DNA of 64,000 nt. It comes from Cloacibacterium normanense (GTDB lineage Bacteria > Bacteroidota > Bacteroidia > Flavobacteriales > Weeksellaceae). The notes beneath the pieces are model-generated. The model searched no databases, was not told where the DNA came from, and saw only the letters and a program-made list of their open reading frames with translations. Each line of letters begins with the position of its first letter. Positions within the stretch are counted from its first letter, which is position 1. The translations under genes and the position numbers were made by a program. Location of the stretch: the NCBI RefSeq assembly GCF_002943105.1, contig NZ_PTPZ01000001.1, positions 372,001 to 436,000 on the forward strand. The letters run 5' to 3'. Positions 1-8,872 of the stretch are shown here, in pieces.

Positions 1-1755
1 TTTACCTTGAATTTTTACAATATAAACTCCTTTTGGTAATTTAGTAAGATTAACTTTTTCTTTATTTCCTACATTTTTTACAACTTGAATCAATCTGCCA
101 TTCAAATCATAAATTTGAACACTTTCTTTTTTAGTAATACCGCTAATGTAAAACTCGTTGTTTGTTACTGGGTTTGGATAGATGGATAATTTTGAATTTT
201 TTAAATTCACGTCATCAGTAGCCATAGCAGAATAACAAGTCCATGTTAAATTATCAAAAGAGACTCTATTGTTACTAGTATCTACTAATTCTATAATTAC
301 ATTTCCTTCAACATTAATGTCATTAATGACTTGTGTTGTTGCTGTTTTAGAATAAGGGATTTGAGCTTTTACTACACCATTTACTTTAAGGCTATAGCTT
401 CCCGCAGAATCAGAAAAAGGTAAATAGGTTCTCACTGTTAATGAACCTATTCCACCTGAGATAGTAGAAGATTTTAATGTTCCGTTTTTAATACAAATTG
501 CTTTATTATTGTTACCATCAATATAAATTTGTGAATCTGTTCTAGCACTAGTTGCCGTCCATACAATGTTTTTATTTGTCCACGTTCTTCCTGCATAAGA
601 AGAATCTGCTGTAGGGATACTTTCAAAATCTTCTGTTCCACAAGATGTTCCTGAGCCAGTTCCGCCTGTATCTCCTGTTCCACCAGTTGCTTCTGTTGTT
701 CCACTTACGGTATTGCTGTTGGTTGATTTATTTCCGGCATAATCTCTAGCTACAATATAAAAACTGTAAGTAGTAGATGGAGATAGACTAGAAATAGTAG
801 CGCCAGGATTATATACAGTTGTATTGTAGATATTATCCACATATACATCATAGCTGCCAATTCCTACATTATCTGTAGAAGCTGTCCATGCTAAAACAAT
901 ACTTGTAGAGGTTTTTCCTGTAACATTTAAGTTAGTAGGAGTTGTAGGAGCTTCAGTGTCTGTAGTGGAACCACTTCCACCTCCAGAAATGCTGTCTGGC
1001 CAAGTGTTCTGTGCAGACGGACCTCCCCAGATTACGGTTGCTAAATATGGATTATCTATAAATGGATTTCTATTGTGCTGAATATTATACACTACATTAT
1101 TTCTATTTCTTTCAAAGTCAGACACAGGATCTTCAACATTCCATTTAAGAAGTATATCTGGGAAATCAGAAGAATAAGTAGCAGGATTCATTGTGATATT
1201 TAGAGGTAAACATTGGTTCTTATATCTCACATACATGTACATTAGTATTCTTGCTACGTCACCTTTCCATTCATCTCCTGGATACCAACCTCCTCGATTA
1301 GTAGAATAAGCCGTAGCACCTGAACCATCGTCAAATAATAAACTTCCTCTAGTACTATTTAATGTGTTGTCTGCAGGGCGAAGATGGTGACCATCTGATC
1401 CAGGACCAGATGTTCCTAGATTTGGTGTTCCTTTTGATTTTGCATAAACGTGCTCTCTATTCCAAGTTCCAGAGTAAGGACGACTTCTTTGATGGGTTCC
1501 AGATGCTTGAGAGCCATATATCAACAGTAAATTAGAAGGATTTTGAGGATCTGCGTCACTTGTTTTAAAAAGGTCTGCTAATCCCGCAGAATAAGAAATA
1601 TTCTGTGTGTGTGTATTGGTAATAAGTGTAGCAAGGTCTGCTTTAAGATCATTTTTTGTCTTGCTAAAATTAATGCCAGAATAGTAAGAAGGCGCTGATT
1701 GCGCAAAAGCAAACACTGTAAGAATGCATGCCAAGAAAGAAATTTTTAATTTCAT
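1..1755 (-). CDS. Secreted endonuclease I family nuclease with Fn3 domain and T9SS sorting tail (3' end cut by window)
   Basis: Open from the ATG at 1753-1755 to the window edge with no stop, so the last residues are missing. A signal peptide (about residues 1-19, ending AFAQ) is followed by an endonuclease I domain with the His/Asn metal-site motifs NREH (99-102) and DGHHLRPAD (121-129). A fibronectin type III domain lies at about 265-355, then a Cys-containing beta domain, then a Por-secretion tail starting at IYPNP (about residue 525). Family knowledge: such enzymes are exported by the type IX system and degrade extracellular DNA or RNA. The reading was made directly on the reverse strand. 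Function is inferred from the catalytic motifs. Confidence 0.9.
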   Translation of the reverse strand, partial: MKLKISFLACILTVFAFAQSAPSYYSGINFSKTKNDLKADLATLITNTHTQNISYSAGLADLFKTSDADPQNPSNLLLIYGSQASGTHQRSRPYSGTWNREHVYAKSKGTPNLGTSGPGSDGHHLRPADNTLNSTRGSLLFDDGSGATAYSTNRGGWYPGDEWKGDVARILMYMYVRYKNQCLPLNITMNPATYSSDFPDILLKWNVEDPVSDFERNRNNVVYNIQHNRNPFIDNPYLATVIWGGPSAQNTWPDSISGGGSGSTTDTEAPTTPTNLNVTGKTSTSIVLAWTASTDNVGIGSYDVYVDNIYNTTVYNPGATISSLSPSTTYSFYIVARDYAGNKSTNSNTVSGTTEATGGTGDTGGTGSGTSCGTEDFESIPTADSSYAGRTWTNKNIVWTATSARTDSQIYIDGNNNKAICIKNGTLKSSTISGGIGSLTVRTYLPFSDSAGSYSLKVNGVVKAQIPYSKTATTQVINDINVEGNVIIELVDTSNNRVSFDNLTWTCYSAMATDDVNLKNSKLSIYPNPVTNNEFYISGITKKESVQIYDLNGRLIQVVKNVGNKEKVNLTKLPKGVYIVKIQGK

Positions 1756-1760
1756 AATGT

Positions 1761-2297
1761 TTAGGGGATAAAAATGTTTAATAACATTGTGTTTTTATAA
1801 TGTATAGATAATTTATGGTTAAAGAGATCAATTCTAAATAATTGGTCAAACTTTAGGAAGATATAATTTTTAAACTCAAAAAATAATGCAATAAATGTTT
1901 GATTTTCTAACTCTATTTTTACTTCTACAGGGGTATTATTTTCTAATGTTGAGATATTTGTATAAACTAGACCTTCATTTTTATCAATGGCAACTACTTT
2001 TATAAAAAGCCCCGGATGATCTATTCCTTCTCCTACAAAAATCCTATTCTCTTTTTTATTTATTCCTATTACATATAAAGGTTTTTTTTTACCACCTACA
2101 TTAATTCCCTTTCTTTGACCTAACCTAAAATTAGTCCAACCTTCATGTTCTCCTACCAAAATCCCGTCAAAAAGTGAATATTGCCTTTTTTGTGATGCAG
2201 ATAAAAAATCTGTTTCTGTGGATAAATTGGATAAAATATCACTTTTGTAAATAAGTGAGGATGATAATATCTCTACAATTTGTCCTTTTTGGTTCAT
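1761..2297 (-). pseudogene. Orphan MnmA C-terminal fragment (tRNA 2-thiouridylase remnant or stand-alone domain)
   Basis: The 178-residue product begins with QIVEI and contains HEGW-NFRLGQRKG-NVGG-KKPLYVIG followed by VGEG-DHPGLF. This is the order of motifs in the central and C-terminal beta domains of MnmA, where they position tRNA over the active site. The PP-loop ATPase half and the catalytic cysteines, needed for 2-thiolation of U34, are absent, and the 350 bp upstream hold no continuation. The start ATG coincides with the inter-domain junction. It may be a 5'-truncated duplicate of mnmA or a retained tRNA-binding domain. The last 60 residues look diverged. It lies only 5 bp upstream of the nuclease start, on the same strand. 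Confidence 0.65.
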
Positions 2298-2644
2298 TTT
2301 ATTCTAATTCCCTTTGGGTGAAGTCTTTAGGTGAAAGAGGGCGGCTAAGCTAGGTATTATATTTTAATTATGTACTATGTTATTATTTTTTTTTTCAAAA
2401 TCATAACATAAATCATTTTAAAATAGGAATTTCAAAAAGAGGGAAAATCTAATTATGATAATACGAGGGGAAACATTTTAAAGAATATTGTGTGTAAAAG
2501 ATAATATATCTGTCAAAATTTTGAAATGTAAAAAGTAAAATAATACGAATTGTAAATTTCTTATTTTTTTATGTTTAGTAAACCTTCAATGTTTTTTTTA
2601 AGAGAGAGTTGGGAAAATAGACACTTGTTTAGCAATAGCTATAA
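2298..2644. other. AT-rich intergenic stretch, no gene seen
   Basis: About 350 bp upstream of the MnmA-like fragment. No reading frame with family resemblance was found on either strand, and the missing N-terminal half of mnmA is not here. Confidence 0.6.
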
Positions 2645-3193
2645 TTAGTCAAGTTTATCCTCGAGTTCAATTATTTCAGGGTATTTTATCGAATAAAGAA
2701 TATAGTATTTGTTTCCTTTTTTGTATTTGTTTTTATAATTGAAAATTCCTTTTTGATAAGTTTCATTTTTAGAAGTTTTATAACTGAAAATTGCCCAAAC
2801 TTTCCAACCTCCTCTTGTGTATCTGCTTTCGAGATTAATTACTTCAGCGATTGTTTCGTCAGTTGGATAAGTATAGAGTATTTTTTGTATTCTTTTTTCA
2901 GTAATATTTCCAGTAATAATAATTGATGTGAAAACTCCACTTATATTTAAAGATATTATTACTATGTTTTTAAAAGTTTGTTGAAACCATAAACTTTTAT
3001 TTGCATTGAATTTTGGTTTACTGAAACTATAATGTTTTCTAAAAATCGAAAATATAAGTACTAACCAACCAAAAAAGAAAGCGAAATAACTTATGATTCC
3101 TAAAAAACTACTTTCTTTATATCCAAGAAAAAAAGTTAATGAAAATCCAATGAGTATTAATAGAATGCTAAAAAAATAAAGCTTTACTTCTCA
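2645..3193 (-). pseudogene. DUF3592-like membrane protein lacking a start codon
   Basis: A frame of about 180 codons is open on the reverse strand from an in-frame TGA (3191-3193) to the stop at 2645-2647, with no in-frame ATG, GTG or TTG near its beginning. The product has two N-terminal hydrophobic segments (LYFFSILLILIGF; FFFGWLVLIFSIF), a third around NIVIISLNISGVF, and a C-terminal soluble part ending in KKGNKYYILYSIKYPEIIEL. That ending resembles the close of DUF3592-type proteins (conversion to a Y-PE-pattern). The lost start suggests a frameshift or 5' decay. A sequencing error cannot be excluded. Confidence 0.5.
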
Positions 3194-3335
3194 CTCTAAA
3201 TATTTTGTGAAATGTTTATTTTACAATTACAGATAACGTTTTGCGGTACGAAAAATTATTTATCCAAATATACAAAAGATTTCTTTCTGTTCGTTTTATG
3301 AAATCTAAAATCTAGAATCTAAAATTTTAAAATAA

Positions 3336-4334
3336 TCAACGTCTATTTCCAGAAAGTTCTACCAAATCCAGCATTAAGCCAATTTGATTCACATTGTCGG
3401 CGTTGTGATAACGAACATGGGAATAATCAAACCTAAAAGAAGAGATTTTGATTCCAAAGCCAAAACTCAATCCAGAGAAATTTCTTTGGTCCAAAACAGC
3501 GAGTTCGTTTCCGCGTTTTACATTATAACCCATTCTAATGTTGAAGGCTTGTTCAGGAAACAATTCGATGCCACCAGAAAAATGGTCCATCAATTTTCTA
3601 CCAAAACCGATTTCTTTTCCATTAATATCATACGATTGAGAAATATTGAATTGCTGCAAATCATGATAAGTAATGGTGTAAGCTAAAGGAAAATCTGGCA
3701 AAATTTTGGTGTAACCGATATCTGCTCGGAAAGGCAATTGTTCTTTGGTTCCGTTGTAAGATTTGATTTGATAGCCAAAATTTCTGAAAACTAGAGCTAA
3801 AGTTTCTTTGGATTGTTCATTGTGATAAGTCACTCCAGCATTCGCAGAAATGGCCGAAGAAGTATAATTGTCGATTTTAGAAGTCAGGTAATTCACATTG
3901 GCGCCAATCGTGAAATCATCATCAAACTGATAAGCATAACCTACACCAAATGAAGCATCCATTGCAGAAAATTCGCCATTTACATTCCCAAATTCATCAG
4001 TTCTAGGTGTTTTTCCAAAGTCCAAAACTCTAGCATTGACGGAAATGAAATGTCCCGCCGTTAAATCTTTCACGTAATTAATGCTTCCTAAATTAGAACC
4101 CGCAATGTAAGAACCGTAATTAATCCCGATTCTATTGTCCATGTCTAGATTCATCAAAGCAGGATTAATGGCTGCAAAATTCACGTCATAATCTCGTACA
4201 GAAACCGCATCACCACCTAAAACAGCTTGTCTGGCAGAAACGGGAACATTGAGAAAAGGATAGACCTTGGTTCCAGTTTGTGCAGAAGCCCATAATGCGA
4301 ATAAACAGAAGGATGTGGTAAATAGTTTCTTCAA
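3336..4334 (-). CDS. porQ: Type IX secretion system protein PorQ
   Basis: Outer-membrane beta-barrel-like protein of about 332 residues with a signal peptide (MKKLFTTSFCLFALWASA). The mature protein begins near TGTKVYPFLNVPVSARQA, a conserved opening of PorQ. The start is taken as TTG at 4332-4334, because the upstream alternative (TTG at 4380-4382) lies inside the -33 box of the promoter described below. Family knowledge: PorQ is a component of the type IX secretion apparatus and is linked to attachment of exported cargo at the cell surface. It is a single gene, divergent from pyrH. It fits the T9SS-tagged nuclease at the window start. Confidence 0.85.
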   Translation of the reverse strand: MKKLFTTSFCLFALWASAQTGTKVYPFLNVPVSARQAVLGGDAVSVRDYDVNFAAINPALMNLDMDNRIGINYGSYIAGSNLGSINYVKDLTAGHFISVNARVLDFGKTPRTDEFGNVNGEFSAMDASFGVGYAYQFDDDFTIGANVNYLTSKIDNYTSSAISANAGVTYHNEQSKETLALVFRNFGYQIKSYNGTKEQLPFRADIGYTKILPDFPLAYTITYHDLQQFNISQSYDINGKEIGFGRKLMDHFSGGIELFPEQAFNIRMGYNVKRGNELAVLDQRNFSGLSFGFGIKISSFRFDYSHVRYHNADNVNQIGLMLDLVELSGNRR

Positions 4335-4353
4335 AATTTCAATTATAACTTTG

Positions 4354-4383
4354 CAAAAATAATTTATTTTACACTTTAACAAA
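4354..4383 (-). promoter_or_regulatory. Bacteroidota-type promoter for porQ
   Basis: Read on the reverse strand: TTTG (4380-4383), an 18-nt spacer, then TATTTTTG (4354-4361). This matches the TTTG-N19-TANNTTTG consensus of Bacteroidota and settles the choice of the downstream TTG start for porQ. Confidence 0.6.
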
Positions 4384-4479
4384 AATTAAATGTGAAAACA
4401 TAATTCTATTAACGAAATTCTTTACGATTCATTATATTTGCAGTAAATTTATTTTTTGCCTCAAATCTATACTTTTTGA

Positions 4480-5214
<735 letters not shown>

Positions 5215-5243
5215 TGTGTAACTTATCAAATTTTCAATATACA

Positions 5244-5798
5244 ATGGAAGAATTAAACATGATTATGGATATGGTAAAGCAAGAAATGGATGCTGCAATT
5301 AAGCACCTTGATCACGCTTTCCAAAAAATTAGAGCAGGTAGAGCTTCTACGTCTATGGTTCAAGATGTTGTGGTAGAATATTACGGAGCAATGTCGCCAA
5401 TCAATCAAGTGGCGAATGTATCTGTTCCAGATGCGATGACGATTTCTATTCAACCATGGGATAGATCAGCGATTAACGCCATTGAAAAAGCGATTATCAA
5501 TTCTAACCTTGGTTTTGCACCTTCTAATAATGGAGATACAATTATTCTAAACGTTCCGCCATTAACTGAAGAAAGACGTAGAGATTTAGCAAAACAAGCG
5601 AAAGCGGAAACCGAACAAACCAAAGTAACCATCAGAAATGCTAGACAAGATGGTATGAAAGAGCTTAAAAAATTAGATGGCGTTTCTGAAGATATCATCA
5701 AAGATACAGAAGCTAAAATTCAAGAATTGACAGACAAGTATGTGAAATTAGCAGACGAACATCTTAAAGCAAAAGAAACAGATATTTTCAAAATCTAA
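5244..5798 (+). CDS. frr: Ribosome recycling factor
   Basis: Starting at the ATG at 5244 gives 184 residues, the normal RRF length. An earlier in-frame ATG at 5214 would add ten poorly conserved residues and overlap the pyrH stop. The sequence shows the RRF features KIRAGRAS, PINQVANVSVPD, the IQPWDRS segment and the long C-terminal helix with LTEERRRDLAK. With EF-G it splits post-termination ribosomes. It is co-transcribed with pyrH and followed by a strong intrinsic terminator. Confidence 0.97.
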   Translation: MEELNMIMDMVKQEMDAAIKHLDHAFQKIRAGRASTSMVQDVVVEYYGAMSPINQVANVSVPDAMTISIQPWDRSAINAIEKAIINSNLGFAPSNNGDTIILNVPPLTEERRRDLAKQAKAETEQTKVTIRNARQDGMKELKKLDGVSEDIIKDTEAKIQELTDKYVKLADEHLKAKETDIFKI

Positions 5799-5825
5799 TG
5801 CTCATAAACTTAAGAAAAACAAAAA

Positions 5826-5851
5826 ACTCCAGAATTTCTGGAGTTTTTTTA
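5826..5851 (+). terminator. Intrinsic terminator of pyrH-frr
   Basis: The stem ACTCCAGA/TCTGGAGT (5826-5833 and 5837-5844) with a 3-nt loop is followed by seven T. An A-run on the other side means it may also end the convergent lptF/G transcript. Confidence 0.85.
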
Positions 5852-5908
5852 TTATAAAATTTTGAATCTCATATCTAGAATCTCATATCTAGCATCTAGA
5901 ATATAAAC

Positions 5909-7363
5909 CTATTGATACCTTTCATGTTCTCTTTCTTTCACAAACTTGCTCCAAAGAGGCTTGGTCAATGCTTTGTATTTTTCTACATCAAAAACTTGAG
6001 AATCGGTAAGCGCTTTATACGTGAGCCAAACACCAAAAGGAAATAAAACCAAATTAGAAAGCCAAGCTCCGAAATAAGGATTGAGTTTTCCTTTCCAAGT
6101 AATATTTTCTACCGTCAAGTTCATCACATAGAAGACAATAAAAATGATAATTGCAATCACCACAGGTAAACCTACACCTCCTTTTCTGATGATAGAACCC
6201 AAACTTGCGCCAATCATAAAGAAAATAAGACAAGTCACGGAATAAGCAATAATCCCTTGCTGATACATGATAATCTTGTTGTAATACTTTACAATATCTA
6301 AGATTTGGGTGTCCTTATTCTTTTTTTCGTTTTGTAGAAAAGAAATTTTAGTATAGGCTTGATAGAGTACTTCTAACCTTTTATCTTCTTTTAATTTTTC
6401 TATTGCAAAAGGTTCTGTAGGTTTGGCAGGATTTTTAATTTTGTCGATGTAAGTCACATAATTATTGGTTTGTCCTACCATTTCAGAGTTAATTGAATTA
6501 AAACTAAAGTCGTTTTCTTTCTTAACTTTTACAATCGTTTTATTAATCTCTTTATAATTTTGAAAACGGTAATCGTCTGTAATTTTTTCGTCTTCTATGG
6601 CTTTGTTAATGACATCACTCACATCAAAATGCTGAACCAGAGAATCAAATTTTACCGATTGACCAGGCTGTTTCAGTCGTTCTAAATAATTTTTATCTTG
6701 AATATTATCTTCGAAAATATAACCATCATATAAAACCAACTTCAAATAATTTCTATTCGCAGCGGGTGTAAATTCACCTTTTTTAGCGATAATTGTTCTT
6801 TGGTCTTCATAAGCATTAGCCACTTTGTGCACAAAAACGCCTTCTAAATGTTCACCGTTTTCCCCATAAATTTTGTCAAATTTTACCGTTGCTCCAGGCA
6901 ATGAATTGATAAATTGTCCTGCGGTAAAGTTGATGGCGGGTTTGGTGGCGGCAATATTGTACATCATGTTTTTGGCCTTCCTCTGAAAATCTGGAATGAC
7001 ATTATTTGAAAACACAAAAAGCATGATGGAAAGTAAAGAAACTACTACAAACAGAGGCATCATAATTCTTGTAAGGGAAATTCCTGCAGATTTCATGGCG
7101 GCGAGTTCATAGCGCTCCCCGAAATCTCCAAAAGTCATAATGGAAGCCAAAAGAATCGTGAGTGGTAATACCATTTTGACAACGTTTACACTCAGATAAA
7201 ACAAGAATTTTACAATTTCCCAATTGCTCAAGCCTTTTCCTGTAAACTGCGAAAGCTGAATCCATACAATATTCACCATAAAGATGAAAAACAGCACGCT
7301 GAAAATAAATAGAAACGGCCCGAAAAAGGTTTTTATAATATATTGATCGAGTTTCTTTAACAT
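5909..7363 (-). CDS. LptF/LptG family LPS export permease
   Basis: The 484-residue protein opens with LDQYIIKTFFGPFLFIF, typical of the YjgP/YjgQ family, and has six predicted membrane helices in two groups of three. A large periplasmic beta-jellyroll-like region lies between them (about residues 135-370). It is a subunit of the LptB2FG ABC transporter that extracts LPS from the inner membrane. It exceeds the proteobacterial length (about 360-390) because of an extended periplasmic region, which I believe is common in Flavobacteriia. LptF and LptG cannot be told apart from sequence alone. Confidence 0.9.
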   Translation of the reverse strand: MLKKLDQYIIKTFFGPFLFIFSVLFFIFMVNIVWIQLSQFTGKGLSNWEIVKFLFYLSVNVVKMVLPLTILLASIMTFGDFGERYELAAMKSAGISLTRIMMPLFVVVSLLSIMLFVFSNNVIPDFQRKAKNMMYNIAATKPAINFTAGQFINSLPGATVKFDKIYGENGEHLEGVFVHKVANAYEDQRTIIAKKGEFTPAANRNYLKLVLYDGYIFEDNIQDKNYLERLKQPGQSVKFDSLVQHFDVSDVINKAIEDEKITDDYRFQNYKEINKTIVKVKKENDFSFNSINSEMVGQTNNYVTYIDKIKNPAKPTEPFAIEKLKEDKRLEVLYQAYTKISFLQNEKKNKDTQILDIVKYYNKIIMYQQGIIAYSVTCLIFFMIGASLGSIIRKGGVGLPVVIAIIIFIVFYVMNLTVENITWKGKLNPYFGAWLSNLVLFPFGVWLTYKALTDSQVFDVEKYKALTKPLWSKFVKEREHERYQ

Positions 7364-7586
7364 TTGCCAAAATTATGAAAAAAGTTAGAATTATTTTGGT
7401 TTTAGTTCTTTTGTCTTGAAACAAAAGAACCAAAAGTTCAAGACTTGAATGCTCAGCTAAATAATTGAAATCTATTCTAAAATCCCTGAAACTTGTCTTC
7501 GCTTTGCTTCGACTTCAAACATCAGGAATTTTTTAACGCCTAGATTTCAATTATTTTTAACGCCTCCGCATTCTATGTCATAGAAA
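7364..7586. other. Intergenic region with short imperfect repeats
   Basis: Repeated words (acaaaagaacc, ttcaag, TTAACGCCTagATTTCAATTATTTTTAACGCCT-like duplication) but no supported gene. Probably a decayed dispersed repeat between the LptF/G gene and lolA. Confidence 0.4.
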
Positions 7587-7611
7587 AATCCTTCTCATTT
7601 TGAGAAGGATT
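7581..7611 (-). terminator. Intrinsic terminator of lolA-like gene
   Basis: The perfect stem AATCCTTCTCA/TGAGAAGGATT spans 7587-7611 and on the reverse strand is followed by a run of five T (7582-7588). It lies just past the stop of the LolA-like gene. Confidence 0.8.
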
Positions 7612-7615
7612 AACG

Positions 7616-8245
7616 TTATAATTCAGTAATGAGGTAATTCTTGTACTTGGTTTTATCAAAGCTAAAAGTAGAAGCACTTAAACTTTGGTTTTCTTTGTAT
7701 TGATTTACGGTTATCACGGCCAAATCATTGCCTGATGAAGTCTGTACAATTTTAGCAATCTGCTTTTTAGGCGTATTGATATACAACACCACACTTTTTA
7801 CCCCATTATCTTTTACAGGAACCATTTTGATGAGGTCTAGACCGCCACTTTTCCCTGCATAAGTTACGGTGTAGCCTGTTTTGTATTCATCAAGGTAGTT
7901 GATAGGTGAAAGTGCTTTTTCCGAACCATTCGGTTGAGCAATTGTCACTTCTTGGTCTTCTTTAGAAATGTTGTACACTTTTTTCCCGTCAAAAATCTGC
8001 TCATTACCCATGATATTCAGTTTATACTGAGTAGGAGTAGAGTAGAAGATTCCCGTTTCGGTTTTGCTCACTTTTCCAGTTCCCGTTCCGTAAGAAAACT
8101 TGAAGTACGTATTTTTTTTGGCTTTATAATTTTTAGAAACGGTTTCTAAAATAGTTTTGGCTTTAGCATCTACTTTTTGCGCAAATGAAAAGGTAAAACT
8201 TCCAACCAAAGCACTTGCTAATATAATCTTGTTAAAATATTTCAT
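7616..8245 (-). CDS. LolA-like outer-membrane lipoprotein carrier
   Basis: The 209-residue protein has a signal peptide (MKYFNKIILASALVGSFTFSFA). The mature domain has the LolA pattern: AKTILETVSKNYKAKKNTYFKFSY, then TGIFYSTPTQYKLNIMGNEQIFDGKKVY. The chosen start at 8245 begins with the signal peptide; an upstream in-frame ATG adds 16 charged residues. Family knowledge: LolA shuttles lipoproteins across the periplasm. Bacteroidota LolA-like proteins are divergent, so the exact cargo is uncertain. It sits in a same-strand cluster with the 181-residue protein and ftsK. Confidence 0.8.
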   Translation of the reverse strand: MKYFNKIILASALVGSFTFSFAQKVDAKAKTILETVSKNYKAKKNTYFKFSYGTGTGKVSKTETGIFYSTPTQYKLNIMGNEQIFDGKKVYNISKEDQEVTIAQPNGSEKALSPINYLDEYKTGYTVTYAGKSGGLDLIKMVPVKDNGVKSVVLYINTPKKQIAKIVQTSSGNDLAVITVNQYKENQSLSASTFSFDKTKYKNYLITEL

Positions 8246-8317
8246 GTTTTTATTTTTAATGATTCTTGGTGTAGATTTCAAAAAGCGAGCCAAGAAATCT
8301 TAAATTTTCTTAACGTT

Positions 8318-8863
8318 TTAATTTTTTCGTTTTCTAAGATACTTGCTAAATATATTTATGTATCTGTCATCAAAACGTACCAATGTTATTTGATTCCATT
8401 TAATTTGGGTTTCTTCATCACTCAAAAAACCTTTTGAGTCAAAGTAATGGATATAAACTGAATTTTTGTTGACTTTAACTATTGGTCCAATATCAAATGT
8501 CTTATCATCTATATCTTCATTTTCGATGATAACATTTAAATGAGTTTTTTTTATTGATTTAAATAATGTTTCCCAATTATTAAGATTTATTTTATGTTTT
8601 AAATTCACCTTTTCAAGAAGATTTTCACCTTGTAATATTTTATGATAATATTTGTCAGAATTATTTCTTCTTATTTTCTCAATTGTTGATATTGGAAAAA
8701 TCACATATCCTAAAATATTGAAATCATCACTTTCATGAATAATTAAAAATTCTTTAGAATACGCTACAATGAATCCACTTATGGTTTCAAAATCTCCTCG
8801 AAAAATTTTACAAAAATTTTTCTCTTCAAAGTGAAGTTTAATTTGAGAACTTAAATTTTCCAT
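8318..8863 (-). CDS. Hypothetical cytosolic protein, beta-rich
   Basis: 181 residues without signal peptide or membrane segment. I do not recognise a named family. Two segments (GFIVAYSKEFLIIHESDDFNILGYVIFP and GPIVKVNKNSVYIHYFDSKG) resemble each other and look like short five-strand barrels, so two Sm-like or SH3-like modules are possible. It sits ten bases from the 3' end of the ftsK reading frame and upstream of the lolA-like gene, all on the minus strand, so co-transcription is likely. No role is proposed. Confidence 0.7.
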   Translation of the reverse strand: MENLSSQIKLHFEEKNFCKIFRGDFETISGFIVAYSKEFLIIHESDDFNILGYVIFPISTIEKIRRNNSDKYYHKILQGENLLEKVNLKHKINLNNWETLFKSIKKTHLNVIIENEDIDDKTFDIGPIVKVNKNSVYIHYFDSKGFLSDEETQIKWNQITLVRFDDRYINIFSKYLRKRKN

Positions 8864-8872
8864 AATTATTTA

